DNA of 64,000 nt from Prochilodus magdalenae (lineage: Eukaryota > Chordata > Actinopteri > Characiformes > Prochilodontidae): the NCBI GenBank assembly GCA_024036415.1, contig JAMWET010001075.1, forward strand, positions 12,501 to 76,500, read 5' to 3'. Shown here in pieces: positions 46,590 to 58,999 of this stretch. Positions within the stretch are counted from its first letter, which is position 1. Each line of letters begins with the position of its first letter. The translations under genes and the position numbers were made by a program. The notes under the pieces are model-generated. The model was not told where the DNA came from, made no database searches, and was given only the letters and a program-made list of their open reading frames with translations.

Positions 46590-47620
46590 CCATACCCTTA
46601 AAACCAAGAGCAACAGGTGTGTACAACAACTACAATCTCTCGGCAACCGCTAGCGGTGTGTCCCAGGAGCCCATTCACGTGGTCCCTCTGTTTGGCAGTG
46701 CCTCCAATGTTTCCATGACCAAATGCACCAGTACAGTAGGAGGGTGCTACATAGTCCCCCTTTTCAGCTGGGTCAAGTGTCTCTTTCACCTACAAAGTAC
46801 CAGGGGTTCCTGGTTTTGCTACCAACAAAGTGACTGTGTTTGTGCCAGAACCATGTTGGTGGAAACGGGAGCTAGTTCCCCGGAATTGTCAAACCTGTTA
46901 AGAACAGGGCCCCTTTTCTACTGGTTTGACAGCTAAATGGCAAGATATCTGGGTGGGGGGCTCCTTCGTATATGAAGCAGACCTCCAGCAGTAGAGGCAT
47001 GAAAACAAAATGGCAGAACATGATGGGTTGCTTAGCTGCTGCTTTTCTTTTTTGCAAATGGAAGCCTCATCAACTTTACGTGGTGATGGCAGCACCATGC
47101 CCTTTTGCCACTTGCGTCATGGCTTCCATGGTTCCAGACCAGTGGGTTCAAGGGGCTGGAACAGCACTGATTTAGCCGGCACCATGTTGGTGGAAAAGAG
47201 GCATCTGTGCTTCTTCTGCTGCCAGGGATGCTGCTTCTCAGTCTCGGTCAACCACACCGCCAGCACCTACTCAAATAGCTACTGGAGGGTGGTGGTCAAT
47301 GTGGCAAGGCCACCATGCTGATCCCAAGGCAGGTCGTCATGGCTGACCACTGTCCAGGCTTCCCAATATCCTCACTGCCACCTCTGTTGCTGTCCTCCAG
47401 TTGGGCTCCACTGATGTGCTGTCTCTATGGCCATCTTCATCCTTGCCATGCTACTTCTTCCTTAACAGTACTCAGGTCAACCTTGAGGGGACCACTGTGG
47501 GCTCAGCAAAGAGGTAGCTTTCGCAGGGAACACAGTGCTTTACATGAACTACCACTAGTAGGTTTCTACTTCGCCACATCCAGAAGAAAGGAACTTCTGC
47601 GAGACAATGCAGCCTGATTC
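46590..47620. other. possible degraded transposon or repeat
   Basis: The phrase CCATGTTGGTGGAAA occurs twice (46,852 and 47,183) in similar context and the text has the flavour of a decayed mobile element, with several overlapping 60-105-codon frames. No transposase motif could be identified. Confidence 0.3.
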
Positions 47621-48640
47621 TGGCCAGATTATGAGAGCTGGATTAGACCGTATTCCAAACTTGTCGTTTTTCTTTCCAAGCTGTGATGACAGAACAATTA
47701 CACCAACTGGAATTAGCCAGGAACTAGCAGGACACAGTTCAGCCAACAACGAAGGACTGTAAACTGCTTTACAGGCCGACTGAAACAAAACCCCATTCAG
47801 GTTCATCTGGCAAGTGCTGGAGCTTTGAAAAGGCCGAGCTCAATCTCAGTTCGTGACAGTTTTATGGCTCTGTCTGCGACAGTGCAGTAAAGTGGGCTTT
47901 CTATTGGACATTTATTAGATATGTGAGTTTCTCTCCTCGATTTCTCATGAAACAAAATGTCCAAAAAAGATCAAACCTGCATTTCCTCACTCACGAGAAG
48001 ACAGAGAACAAACCACTGCTAAACACATTTCCTACTGTAGAGCGGAGTAAAGAGGAGGCCTGGAGGCTCTGCTGTGAGAAATGCTCCTCCTAAATTCACA
48101 CCAATGGAGACGGGCACATACAGAACACTGAATATGTGGGGGGGGTCGCCATTCAGACGACATGCACCTCCCATGATCCTTTTGGCATGGTCATCATTAT
48201 GGCTACACCTGACAGGGTGCCTGTTCCTTAACAGCCTGTTCCCCCTGTCCTCTTCCAAGGCCAAGCATCTATCGCCATGCTGGTGGAGCTGGAGGTGATG
48301 GCAGCAGCAAGGGTCCGCCTCTCAGCCACATTCCACTTTCTCCACCATCCCTATGCCATGGACACTGGGTTGAATGTTGGTCATGGGCACTGAGCTGGAT
48401 TAATGTTGGTTGGTCAAAGTAAAGATATCAGCGAGCCCACGGTGCTGAAGATGACTGGAGGTCTGCTGGGCACACGGCACTCAACCCACACCTCTGGTGC
48501 TGCTGTTAGCATGGCTGCACCTCGCTAGTTTCTAGAGGCTGGTAACAGTCAGTAGCAGTTTACAATAATAATGTTCATTTGTGTTGTTTTAAGGAGCTGT
48601 TTACATGTTTTACTGCACAAGGATGTTGCTATAAGTCCCT
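47621..48640. other. intergenic, nothing recognised
   Basis: Unique-looking sequence with small unsupported frames. A G8 run lies at about 48,139. Confidence 0.4.
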
Positions 48641-49310
48641 GCAGGGTGTGAGTGATGGGATCCATAGATTGGAAAGAGGTAGTACAGTGCAGGGAATGTC
48701 TCGTTCCATGTGTGGAAAATGGCTTCAAAGCAGATGTTAATGATTGGCTAAAAGGAGTGTTTGCATCTGGTCGTGCCAAAGACCATAGTGTGAAGGAAGC
48801 AGCTGAAACTGCAGGTGTATGGAAGCGTACGATCATACGGGTCTACAAGCCGTAGCTGAAATCCCAGTCTACAGGAAATTCTCCTTGGAATTGTGCCAGG
48901 GAAGACATCCACCAAATCTGGACCAACTGCACAATTCTTTGATGTAAGGGTGTCTGAACATCGATGTGGCCTACATCCAGAAACTTGTCCAGTACATGCC
49001 GAATCCAACCACAGCTGTTATTGGTGCTCGTGGAGGTATTACACGATGTTAGGAACGTTTCAGATTTGGTGGATGCCTTCCTTGGAGTTTTAGTGGTTGT
49101 TCCAGGTAATCCCACAGATTTCCATGAGGATCTAATTCTGGGAATCTTGAGGGCCAGTCCGAAGTGTGAATACTGACCATCATGCCAGTCAGTCCCATTT
49201 GCAGCCCTGTAAATGCCAGAACTGTCTTCTTGGACACTTCTTGTTTCATGAGCTATAGGGGGAAACCTGGTTGTCCAGCAGCTCAGTGTAGCCACTGTGG
49301 TTCACATTTG
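48640..49310. mobile_element. Tc1-like fragments joined head-to-head
   Basis: The left part (48,650-48,930, plus strand) encodes a transposase-type helix-turn-helix, AKDHSVKEAAETAGVWKRTI + IRVYK. The right part (49,049-49,250) encodes on the minus strand SDWPSRFPELDPHGNLWDYL, the block before the last catalytic residue of Tc1 transposases. The motif CATCCACCAAATCTG occurs in both orientations (48,905 and, inverted, 49,058), so the halves meet as an inverted junction. A related left part is at 59,520-59,770. Confidence 0.65.
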
Positions 49311-49799
49311 CTGTCACCTCAACCAAAGAACCCATTTCCACAGCATTAAAACATGCCTAGAACATCATAGAGGGGCCTCCGTTTTTGTCTGGGAGCTTAT
49401 GTTCAAGATCACTGGTTGCTAATTGTCTTGATGCCGTATATTTTATTTGCAGGGAATCTGGGAAATCTGAAGCTTCTCTTCTGGGTGTCTGCTCCAGACC
49501 AACTCATTGTTTTCTAATCCATTTGCCTTACGAACACAGCTGTCCTTCCTCGGCCCTTATCTTCCATCCTCCGGCCCGCTGGCATAACTGCGCCTCCACC
49601 TGATCTAAACTGACAGAACCAGCCACCTGTGGCCCGTTCATTTTCATCTTAGCAAGTCCAGAGCCCTCACACAACCCATAGCATCCATCCGCTGAGTGGA
49701 TCCAGTGAACCATAAACTGGAGGTCAAGTCCTTCGTTCATCATCCGTACGCAGAAGAACCAGCATTTGTCTGTGCTGAGATCTGTTCTACCTGTATGGC

Positions 49800-50500
49800 A
49801 GTTTCTACAACAGGCATTCAGCCTTAGTAGGAATAACCACAAACGGAACCAAGACTCAATGGGAGAGCCTCTCTAAGAGTATGAGGGAAAACTACTGAGA
49901 GGAAGCAAGACCCACAAGAAGAACCTCAATTAAAAGATAGGGAAGAACCACAGAGAGGAACCAAGACTCAAAAGGAGAACCTTCCTTAAAGCATGAGAAG
50001 CCGCTGAGAGGAACCAGGACTCAAAGGGAGAACCTTTCTTAAGGCATGAAGAAGAATCCCTTAGTAATTGCAACACACAGAATAGGAAGCTCTCTGAGAG
50101 CATAAGGAAAATCCACTGAACGGAACTAATACCCACAAAGTTTTGTTTTAACCTTAATTAAAACAGAACCTATTCTTAAAGCATGTGTAGTTACTGAGAG
50201 GAACCAAGACTCGAAAGAAAAAAGAACTGTATTAGGAGCAAGAAGAAGAACCACTGAAAGAACCAGGACTCAGAAGAGATCCTTCCTTAGAGCATGAAGA
50301 AGGACTACTGTGAAGAACCAAGTGAAATTCTCTAAAGCACCACAAACAAACACTAAGAAGAACCGAGATTTAAGGCTCAAGGAGGAACCAACAAGACTCA
50401 AAAAGAGGACCACTTTAAGAGCTTAGGAAAGAGCCACTGAGAGGAACCAAGAGAACCTCCTCTGGACCACACTGTACAAGAAGAACCTGTTTACAAGGAA
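49800..50500. repeat. GAACCAAGACTCAAA minisatellite, degenerate
   Basis: About a dozen irregular units (45-65 bp) around GAGAGGAACCAAGACTCAAA, GGAGAACCTTCCTTA and AAGCATGAAGAAG. Confidence 0.85.
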
Positions 50501-51590
50501 CATTGAACAGCATTGCCTTTAGCATTTCATCTCATTTAAACAGTACACATGCTAGCTACATTAGCCTCATAGCTCCAGTGCTAGATACAGTAGAAAGCAG
50601 CACATCTGCGCCTTAACTGCATTTCAGTTTTGTATAACAACTCTTGCTGTAAGTGCTTTACTGCACGTTGTGCCAAACCAGAAGAGCTCCATGAGTTTTC
50701 CTGTGGTCAGTAGGGCTCCGGGCAGCAGCTTCCCTCACCACAACTTACGCACAGAACGACAGGTGAAAGCTTACTCAGCAGCAGGTAGCATAGCCTTCTC
50801 AATGATAGCTCCTCAGAGGAGGCTGGAGGTGAAGGCCTGTCTGGCAGAGCGGAGGTGCTAAAAACTGGTAGCGTTGGACGAGAAGGTCGGTCTCTAGCAG
50901 TTCCTGAACGATAGAGTAATAGTTCAACCAAGAAAAACTGATTAACTGGGCATTGGCAGGTTTGGTGCTTCTTAAATTAAGCATTAACTGATGGAGCTAA
51001 TTATGAAGTAATTGACCAGAACTTCCCTACAACCGAGCTAAGGTCCTAAAAACAATGCCAGACTTAGACAAAGTCATTCAGAGTGGCTTTTGGTGTGAGA
51101 TGCTCAGTTCAGGGGAAACTTACTGACTCAGAATTATACAGATAGCCATTGCTGACCAAAAGAACCAAGGTTTTTGAACTGGTTCCATTCAGGCTTCTCA
51201 GAACCTTGGTGCTATTCAGGGAACCAGTCTGCATTTGCACCGGTTCAGCAGCAGACATGAACGTCAACAGAGGGTGCGGCACAGAGGTAGTAAACAGTAG
51301 TACCAAGATGGCGGAGTGTACAGAGTAGCTGCGAGCGCTAGTGCTGTTATTCCAGATGTTTGTTTACATCCAGAAAGCATGGACGGATTAACTACTTGAG
51401 ATAAGAAGATGTAGAAGAGGTTCTCCAGCAGACCACGGGCTATGGCCATTGTTCTCTTCACTTTCCTCAACAACTGACACGCCCAGGCATGCTGTCGCAG
51501 TTTGTGCTGAAGAACCTGCTATTCTAGAACAAAGTGTTGGGTTTACTTCTGGTGGAAATGAGTCATACAGTTAAAAATTACATGCACAGA
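50501..51590. other. intergenic, nothing recognised
   Basis: Mixed unique sequence with isolated GAACC motifs. No exon supported. Confidence 0.4.
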
Positions 51591-51599
51591 ACTTGAACG

Positions 51600-51985
51600 G
51601 AACCCTTTTCACGTTGGTGGGAAAGGGCAAACAGTGGTGGTGAATGGAACCAGACGTCGCCCTCTGAAAGCTCCCTCACAGAAAGTTACTGCATGAGATG
51701 GTTATGAATACGCTGCCTGATGTCTGAGACGCTGTTTATGATAGATTCCAGCCTTAAACTCCATTCATGGTGGAGGGATACATGCTGCAGGGCGCCGTGA
51801 GGTAAAATAGTCCCCCAAAGAAAACTTAGTATTTCCAGACTTTCCCATCATCAACATTCCACATAACACTCGGAGAGCAGGTCTATGTTCACTGGTGGTT
51901 TAGATAGTTAATAAAAAGTCTATGCAGTATGTGTGTTGTAGACATGAAGACCCCTGGTTTCCCACCACCACCACTGTTAAGGAGT
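51600..51985 (+). mobile_element. interspersed repeat family A, longest copy
   Basis: Contains GGTGGTGAATGGAACCAGAC, CTGCATGAGATGGTTATGAA, CATTCATGGTGGAGGGATAC, TTTCCCATCATCAACATTCC and GTTGTAGACATGAAGACCCC in order. Parts recur at 54,145-54,335, 55,035-55,110, 56,080-56,285, 57,895-57,955 and 61,585-61,790, and inverted at 22,570-22,860. Probably a non-autonomous element; no coding region. Confidence 0.75.
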
Positions 51986-52231
51986 GGAACTCTTTAAGTA
52001 GCCTCTAATAATCTTGATTATGTGGTTTTGGCACTATATCACACACGGGTATTTATAAACATGGACAGAATTCAGGCTCCCTGTTGGCTACTTCTGCCTT
52101 TTCCAGCCCTTCAGTCCTCTTTTTGCCCACGCCATGGAAATTGCCTGCTCATGTTTAGGCTGGGTGACTGCGGTGAGGTGAAAGAGGAACAGAGGCTGAC
52201 AGGATATTTGAGGTGAACCGTCGCTTTAAGA

Positions 52232-52338
52232 TCACACAGCGTGCGCGTGGTATTTGTCGGCGTTGGCCGCGTAGGCCTGCTTAACGGCGGCTGTAATCTC
52301 CCGCTGATGGCCGATCACGCAGGAGACGCAGGGCGCGT
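52232..52338 (-). CDS. isolated coding-like exon ending in a stop (uncertain)
   Basis: A GC-rich island reading DAPCVSCVIGHQREITAAVK then QAYAANADKYHAHAV and TGA on the minus strand. Almost every third codon position is G or C, unlike the AT-rich surroundings, and the reading is preceded by a possible acceptor (TGTGTCAG). This is how a terminal coding exon would look, but I do not recognise the protein, no upstream exon was found, and it may be chance or a processed fragment. Confidence 0.25.
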
Positions 52339-52869
52339 CTGACACATCGCTTGATATGTTGGGATCCGCCGGAGAAAAGGTTAGCAGCGAAAGACTGACA
52401 GTGATATTTATCAAGAACCGTGATAGAACAAATGGCTGTCATTCAGCAATTATCTTATCTGATGGCTGCAGACTGAGGAACATCAGACACATCAAGACTC
52501 ACTGTAGCTGCTCTTCTCAGCTCCCGCAAAACACAGACCCTTACAGCAGGTTACATCAGAGCGGTGGAGGCAAGCACTTCACAAACTCACCCACACTGAC
52601 ACACGCCTCCAGCAGAGCTGTACGAACCGTGTCACCAAAGCTAAGGACTCACTTCCAGGTAATGTACAGCAGGGACAACCGCACAAGTCCCACTGAACAC
52701 AGGGTGAAGCATTGGACGTATCTGTGTGAGGCTCGACTCGAGAGCTTCTATTAAACATCCAGCAGAGCTTGAACATAGAACATATAGATACATATCTGAG
52801 AACTGTGTGGGCGTGGCTTTTGAGCAGCTTGATTGACAGCTCTCTGTCCAAATTATCCACCTTTATGTG

Positions 52870-53990
52870 AAGCTAACTTGACAGACGGATGAAGCAATTT
52901 ACAAAGGGACAGATGAAAAGAGGGATGGATGGATGAAGAAATGGCCAGACGAAGAAACACACAGAGGAATGGATGAACAGACAAACAGACGGACAGATGA
53001 ATGGATGAATAAATGCAGGGGAATGGATTAACAAATGTATAGATAGATGGATGAACAAATAGACAGGAAACACAGAAACAGATGAATAGATGCATGAATG
53101 GATGGATGAACAAACGGATGACAGAAGCAGCACACAAAGTAACAGACAAAGATGGGGGGACAGGTTGTTGGTTGAAGCAACACACAATGTAACGGACAAC
53201 TGACGTGCTAATAGATGGATAAATAAATGAACGGATGAAGAAATGCACAGGAGAATGGACGAATAGATGTTCAGATGGATGGACAGACAGGTGATTGCAT
53301 GGACCGACAGATGAATAATCAGACAGGTAAAGCAATACACAGCGAAATGGACAAACAGGTGTGTAGATGGATGGATGAACAAATGAACAGACAAAGAAAC
53401 AGGAATGGATGAACAGACGTGTAGATAGATGGATGAGTTAATGGACAGATGAAGAAACACACAGAGGAATGGATGAACAGACATGTAGACACATGAACTG
53501 GTGGATGAACACATGGATGAAAGAAGCAGCACACAAAGTAGCAGACGAAAAGATGCGCAGAAGGGCGGACAGATGAATAGATGAGCAACACAATGTAATG
53601 GATGTGCGAAAGGATGGATGAATAAATGAATGGATGAAGAAAAGTGCAGGAGAATGGACGAACAGATAGATGGACAGATAAATGAACAATCAGACGGGTA
53701 AAGCAACACACAGAAGAATGGACAAACAGAGGTGTAGATGGGTGGATGAACAAATGGCCAGACAAAGTAACAGTGGAATGGATGGATGAAGCAACACACA
53801 AAGGAAGAGACAACAGATATGCAGGCGGCTACCCCGATGGATGAACAAACAAACAAACAGATAAACAACACACAAAGGGATGAAGAAACAGATGTGCACC
53901 TGGATGGACAGATGAGTAGACAAGCAGATAGATGGAGCAACATACAAAAGAAAGGATGAACAGACAGATGGACAAAGCGATGCACAGAGG
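52870..53990. repeat. GGATGGATGAA satellite, block 1
   Basis: Irregular (ATGG/ACAG)-based units containing GGATGAACAGACAGATGG and AGCAACACACAAAGGAA, arranged in longer copies of 100-250 bp. The minus strand is open for long stretches (Ser/Cys/Val/His-rich), an artefact. Confidence 0.92.
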
Positions 53991-54427
53991 AATGAAAGCA
54001 GAGACTGTTCTGAGTGGGCGGGGCAAAATACACCAGGCTTGTGGTTGGTTGGGGGAATGCTTACCGAAGGCTTACCCAAGATTAGGCCCGCCCAGTTTAC
54101 CTGGAGAGGAGAGAAATATGGTGAATTATATCAGTCATTAATTCGTCATCCATTCATGGTGGAGGGATACATACTGCAGGGCGCTGTGTGGCAAAAAAGT
54201 AGTCCCAAGGAAAACTATTATTATCAGGTTTCCAGATTTTCCCATCATCAACATTCCATATATTGGTGGTCTAAATTTGTGTGTTGTAGACATGGATGAT
54301 GACCCCTGGTTCCCATCACCACCACCACCACTGACCATCTCACACCAAACCCACTCTGGACCCTCTCTGTTTCCCCTGACCTGGTCTTTAAGAGGACGCA
54401 GGACATTACCAGTCCTTGCTCCAGACG
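53643..54427. repeat. segmental duplication, left copy
   Basis: About 785 bp that matches 55,562-56,388 at high identity, beginning in the GGATGG satellite, passing through GGGCGGGGCAAAATACACCA and CATTCATGGTGGAGGGATAC, and ending at GAGGACGCAGGACA...CTTGCTCCAGAC. Confidence 0.9.
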
Positions 54428-54429
54428 CC

Positions 54430-55020
54430 GTCGCTGCTGTGCTGTAGGATCATGAGTGATGTTCGTCTGCGCTGATGGATTCCGTAATAACGTGTGTTGA
54501 AAGTGAAACCGGATTAGCCTGACGAAGGTGGGGGGGGTTTCAGATTCATGAGCCCTTGAACGTCACTCGCTACAGCATGCGAAGGAAGCCCGGGGCGTGT
54601 CCCAGGATGTGTGTTTACCCAAGATTAATTGGCAGTACACCGGGCTGGACCCGGAGCAGGCCGCGCGGAGGGATCATAAACTCGCAGGCCTTCAGCGAAG
54701 CTGTTACTCCTGCTGACTTAGCAGCGTCATATGGTTTGAGTTTAAACTCCAGCCAAAACATGCAGCCTGCTCGCTCGTCTCGCAGGGAGGAGACCATGAG
54801 AAGAATGGAGGGACTGTTCTCCACTCCAGCACACACATATGCTCATTATTTAGCCCACCCATATAACCCACATGCAGGACCAGCCAGAGGTGGACACGCG
54901 TATTCGCGAGGGATTGTCCACGTTACACAATAACAGGGAAGACATTATAACTCCTGACTAACACGTATGCCGTTACACGGCAACCAAAATAGCATGAAAT
55001 ATTAACAAAATATATATATA
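54430..55020. other. unique stretch between duplicate copies
   Basis: GC-richer part at 54,580-54,800 with an 85-125-codon open frame on the plus strand (no recognised domain), then AT-rich sequence ending in (TA)n at 55,010-55,021. Confidence 0.4.
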
Positions 55021-55309
55021 TAGTGAGGATAAGTGTCACGTGTAGGTTCACTGGTGGTTTTGGATATCGAATATTGCATATCTATGTCTGTTGTAGACAT
55101 GGGGATTAGGGGACGGCTTAGGAACCCCCCCCACCTGAAGAGGTAACTCTAGAGGCTGAACACTGGCATTCATGCTCCGAGCAGAGAGTTTGAACGAGGC
55201 ATGAGGGTGGAGCCACGACTGTGCTAATCTCAGGTGAACGTGCAGGCCACACCACTCGTCTGAACTCTCCAGAATGCTCCAATTCTGGACAACTTGGGCT
55301 CCATGGTGT

Positions 55310-55940
55310 GCAACACACAGAGGAATACACCAACAGATGTGTAGACGGGTGGATGAACAAATGGCCAGATGAAGTAACAGAGGAATGGATGGATGAAAGA
55401 AACAGATGAACAAAACACAAAGGCATGGAAACACAGATGTGCACCTGGCTGGACAGACGGGTAGACAATCAGATAGATGGAGCAACACACAAAAGAAAGG
55501 ATGAACAGACAGATGGACAAAGCGATACACAGAGGAATGAAAGCAGAGACTGTTCTGAAATGTACAGGAGAATGGACGAACAGGTGTGCAGATGGATGGA
55601 CAGATAAATGAACAATCAGACGGGTAAAGCAACACACAGAGGAATGGACAAACAGACGTGTAGATGAATGGATGAACAAATGTCCAGACGAAGTAACAGT
55701 GGAATGGATGGATGTAGCAACACACAAAGGAACAGACAACAGATATGCAGGCGGCTGCCCGGATGGATGAACAAACAAACAAACAGATAAACAACACACA
55801 AAGGGATGAAGAAACAGATGTGCACCTGGATGGACAGACGGGTAGACTCAGATAGATGGAGTAACACACAAAAGAAAGGATGAACAGATAGATGGACAAA
55901 GAGATGCACAGAGGAATGAAAGCAGAGGCTGTTGTTCTAA
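55310..55940. repeat. GGATGGATGAA satellite, block 2
   Basis: Second block of the 52,870-53,990 satellite. 55,310-55,560 and 55,562-55,950 are tandem copies of each other as well as of block 1. Confidence 0.9.
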
Positions 55941-56388
55941 AGCTGTTCTGACTGGGCGGGGCAAAATACACCAGGCTTGCGGTTGGTTAGGGGAATGCTT
56001 ACGGAAGGCTTACCCAAGATTAGGACCGCCCAGTTTACATGGAGAGGAGAGAAATATGGTGAATTATATCCGTCATTAATTCGTCATCCATTCATGGTGG
56101 AGGGATACATACTGCAGGGCGCTGTGTGGCAGAAAAGTAGTCCCAACGAAAACTATTACCAGGTTTCCAGATTCCAACATTCCATACAACACCCAAAAGA
56201 CACGTGTAGGTTCACTGGTGGCTTAAATTTGCATGTTGTAGACATGGATGGTGACCCCTGGTTCCCATTACCACCATCTCTGTAAAGAACACCTGGACCA
56301 TCTCACACCAAACCCACTCTGGACCTCTCTGTTTCCCACTGACCTGGTCTTTAAGAGGACGCAGGACAGTAGGATACTTGCTCCAGAC
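55562..56388. repeat. segmental duplication, right copy
   Basis: Right copy of the 53,643-54,427 segment. It differs by small indels (AAAGCTGTTCTGACTGGGCG; deletion in TTTCCAGATTCC) and base changes. Confidence 0.9.
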
Positions 56389-56389
56389 C

Positions 56390-57180
56390 ATTTCTGAACA
56401 ACTTGGGCTCCATGGTACAGTGCATTAACCTGCTGGAATATCCCATCAGTGTGGTGGTCCATGAAGGGCTACAAATGATCAACAAGCAGTGAAACGTAAT
56501 GGGCACCAGTCAATGACGTGTTTAGGTGGACCAGTGGAGTCAACCCATACCATGAGAACATACCCCACACCAGTATGGAACCACTAACAGCGTGCCCAGT
56601 GCCATGGGGTCCACAAACCCTACCATCAGCCCAAACAACCGGTATAATGACTCATCCGACCACACCACATGTTGCTAGTTCTCGAGGGTCCAGTTAGCAA
56701 CCTCACAAGCCCAGGTGAGGCGCTGTGTCTGGTGTGGTGGTGTTAACAGAGGTGGGTTTGCCCCCATATCCTACACACAGACAGTTCTAGCCAAACGTCA
56801 CCGGTCACCTCCATTAAGCACCTGTGTGTGGCCACTATGCTGTCCACTGTGTGTGGTAATGCATTCTATGACGTATCCCCGGTATACACATGACACTCTG
56901 AATCAAGGAATTCCCGCATTACCCTGGAAAAGCAATGGCCCATCCAACTGGCACCCGCTATCAAGTCTCGCCTTGCCATGAGCACGCTGACCAGCGCCAA
57001 CTTCACTTACAAGACAACACCTCGCAGCATATACAGGTGTGGGTGTTCCTAAGTTCCCTAACCCAGTCGGAATTTGGCGATTTACACTGTGTATGCTTAA
57101 TGGCAATTTCCTGGGCTGGCTTTTCTCTTTGTCTCTCTTAGGGGAGGTACCCTAATGAGAGGGGCATGACTGTCCATAGG
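56390..57180. other. possible degraded transposon
   Basis: Sequence such as GGTGGTCCATGAAGGGCTAC, CCATGAGAACATACCCCACA and CACCAGTATGGAACC suggests a decayed Tc1-like or related element, but no motif could be confirmed. Confidence 0.35.
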
Positions 57181-57890
57181 GCCCCTCAGCTCAAATCTGG
57201 TCAACTGGGCCTTAAGGTAATTGGTGTGCCTTTCAGATAGCAGCATTTGATGCAGCTGACCAAGTCAGGCAGCTTCTCAGCCAGACCCCATCGCTCTGTA
57301 GCCCACGTAAGGCCCCAGCTAACCCCAAAACACGTTTTAACATGTGACTGAAGCCTCCATACACACTCAGCCAAATGTAGAAATGTAAAATGTAGAAAGC
57401 TCAGACCTGAGAAGGAATTTCAGGCTCTAAACCGCTTCCCCCACCACTGCTCGTACTGCACCCTGTACTGACTGTGCCGAGCTTGTTTATTTGTGGGCTC
57501 TCCTGTGACTCTGAGGTGTTAAAATAGCCCGATCCCACGTGTGTATTTTGCTCGTAGCCTCATGGGGTGGGGGGGGGACACACAATGGGAGCTCATCACG
57601 AATAGACGCCGGATGGTTCTCCCCAGAGTCCCCGGGACGTCAATATTTATTGCTTTGTTTATTCCGTAGGTGATAGAGGCTGGGAGGGTCTCGAGCTTCA
57701 GGGGGGCTTTCTGTCTGCTCAGTGAAGCTTATTTCACCAAATTGATCTGCTCTTTCAAATCAGGCAGGTGAATCGCTGCCCTGAAACGGCAGTATGCATA
57801 GACGAAGGAGCTCATTCTGAGAAGGCTGGGTTTCCATTTCTGCTCACCGTGGTGGTGACCGGAACCGAATGTCTGGAGAGCTTCAGTGCT
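57181..57890. other. intergenic, nothing recognised
   Basis: Unique-looking, no exon or repeat found except a G8 run near 57,570. Confidence 0.4.
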
Positions 57891-57979
57891 TCCCCAGTGA
57901 ACGTTGAAATGGTTATGAATACACCACCTAATGTCTGAGATGCTGGATTACAATAGCTTTGAGAATCATTCGGCCATTA

Positions 57980-58395
57980 ATAGAGGAGTACCTGCATTAT
58001 TTTCAAGTTTATTAAAATATTTATTGAGCTAAACAAACAGAAGTAGTGTCTCTCAGTATGGCACCGGGTCGCCGTGTTTGCTAACCCAACATGCCAGACG
58101 TCTCGGCATGGAGTTGTAGAGGTTCCTAATGGTGTCCTGTGATAATCCATCCCATGCATCTTAAATATTCTCACACCGTTCCTGCAGATGGTGCGGTAGG
58201 GGTGGAGGTGGAGTGACACCAGGCCTTCTGGACGTGTGACATGTGACAACAAACCCTTCATCTTGGTGCTGACCACGATGCCTCCGCACACGGATTCGTT
58301 GATCGTCTCCATTAAGACAAAAGCAGGTGTCACTGAAGATGACCGGTTACCATTCTTAGTCACTCCATGACAATCTGGCATGACACCATTGTAGC
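57980..58395 (-). mobile_element. degenerate Tc1/mariner-like element, copy 3
   Basis: On the minus strand it matches copies 1 and 2: MPDCHGVTKNGNRSSSVTPA, HLHPYRTICRNGVRIFKMHG and the CTCAATAAATAT end. The frame shown is not the transposase frame; the true frame is broken. A piece of repeat family A (57,895-57,955) lies directly left of it. Confidence 0.75.
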
Positions 58396-58436
58396 ATTCC
58401 GTGATGTTATATATATGTTATATATATATATATATA

Positions 58437-58975
58437 CAGGGGTTGGACAATGAAACTGAAACACCTGTCATTTTAGTGTGGGAGGTCTCATGGCTAAATT
58501 GGACCAGCCTGGTGGCCAATCTTCATTAACTGCACATTGCACCAGTAAGAGCAGAGTGTGAAGGTTCAGTTAGCAGGTAAGAGCACAGTTCTGCTCAAAA
58601 TACTGCAATGCACACAGCATTATGGGTGACATACCAGAGTTCAAAAGAGGACAGATTGTTGGTGCACGTCTTGCTGGCGCATCTGTGACCAAGACAGCAA
58701 GTCTTTGTGATGTATCAAGAGCCACGGTATCCAGGGTAATGTCAGCATACCACCAAGAAGGACAAACCTCCACCAGCATCACGTAGTGACCTGACCACTA
58801 TCCTGCAAGAAGAATGGCTTAAAATCCCTCTGACCACTGTGCAGGACGCAGTATATGTCATTCCCAAGACGAACTGACGCTGTATTGGCCGCAAAAGGAC
58901 CCTAAGGCCCTACACCTCACTAATAAATGATTGTGGTCTAAAACCAGGTGTTTCAGTTTCATTGTCCAACCCCTG
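58437..58975 (+). mobile_element. non-autonomous Tc1/mariner element with perfect-looking ends
   Basis: Terminal inverted repeats CAGGGGTTGGACAATGAAAC + TGAAACACCTG at both ends, TA duplicated on both sides, inserted in a (TA)n run. At 539 bp it is internally deleted. It retains an intact N-terminal transposase helix-turn-helix (58,622-58,786). The near-identity of its ends suggests a recent insertion. Confidence 0.93.
58622..58786 (+). pseudogene. Tc1-like transposase N-terminal domain (truncated)
   Basis: 54 codons: MGDIPEFKRGQIVGARLAGA, SVTKTASLCDVSRATVSRVM, SAYHQEGQTSTSIT, stop. This is a homeodomain-like DNA-binding domain of a Tc1-family transposase. The rest of the protein, including all catalytic residues, is deleted, so it cannot transpose DNA. 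Confidence 0.85.
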
Positions 58976-58999
58976 TATGTATATATATATATATATATA

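Noticed and set aside
46619..47321. Cluster of 60-105-codon ORFs
   Set aside because: Overlapping frames on both strands with a duplicated phrase; more like a decayed repeat than a gene.
52873..54033. 386-codon Cys/Ser/His/Val-rich ORF, looks like a membrane protein
   Set aside because: GGATGGATGAA satellite read on the minus strand; overlapping frames are also open and the pattern recurs at 55.0-55.97 kb.
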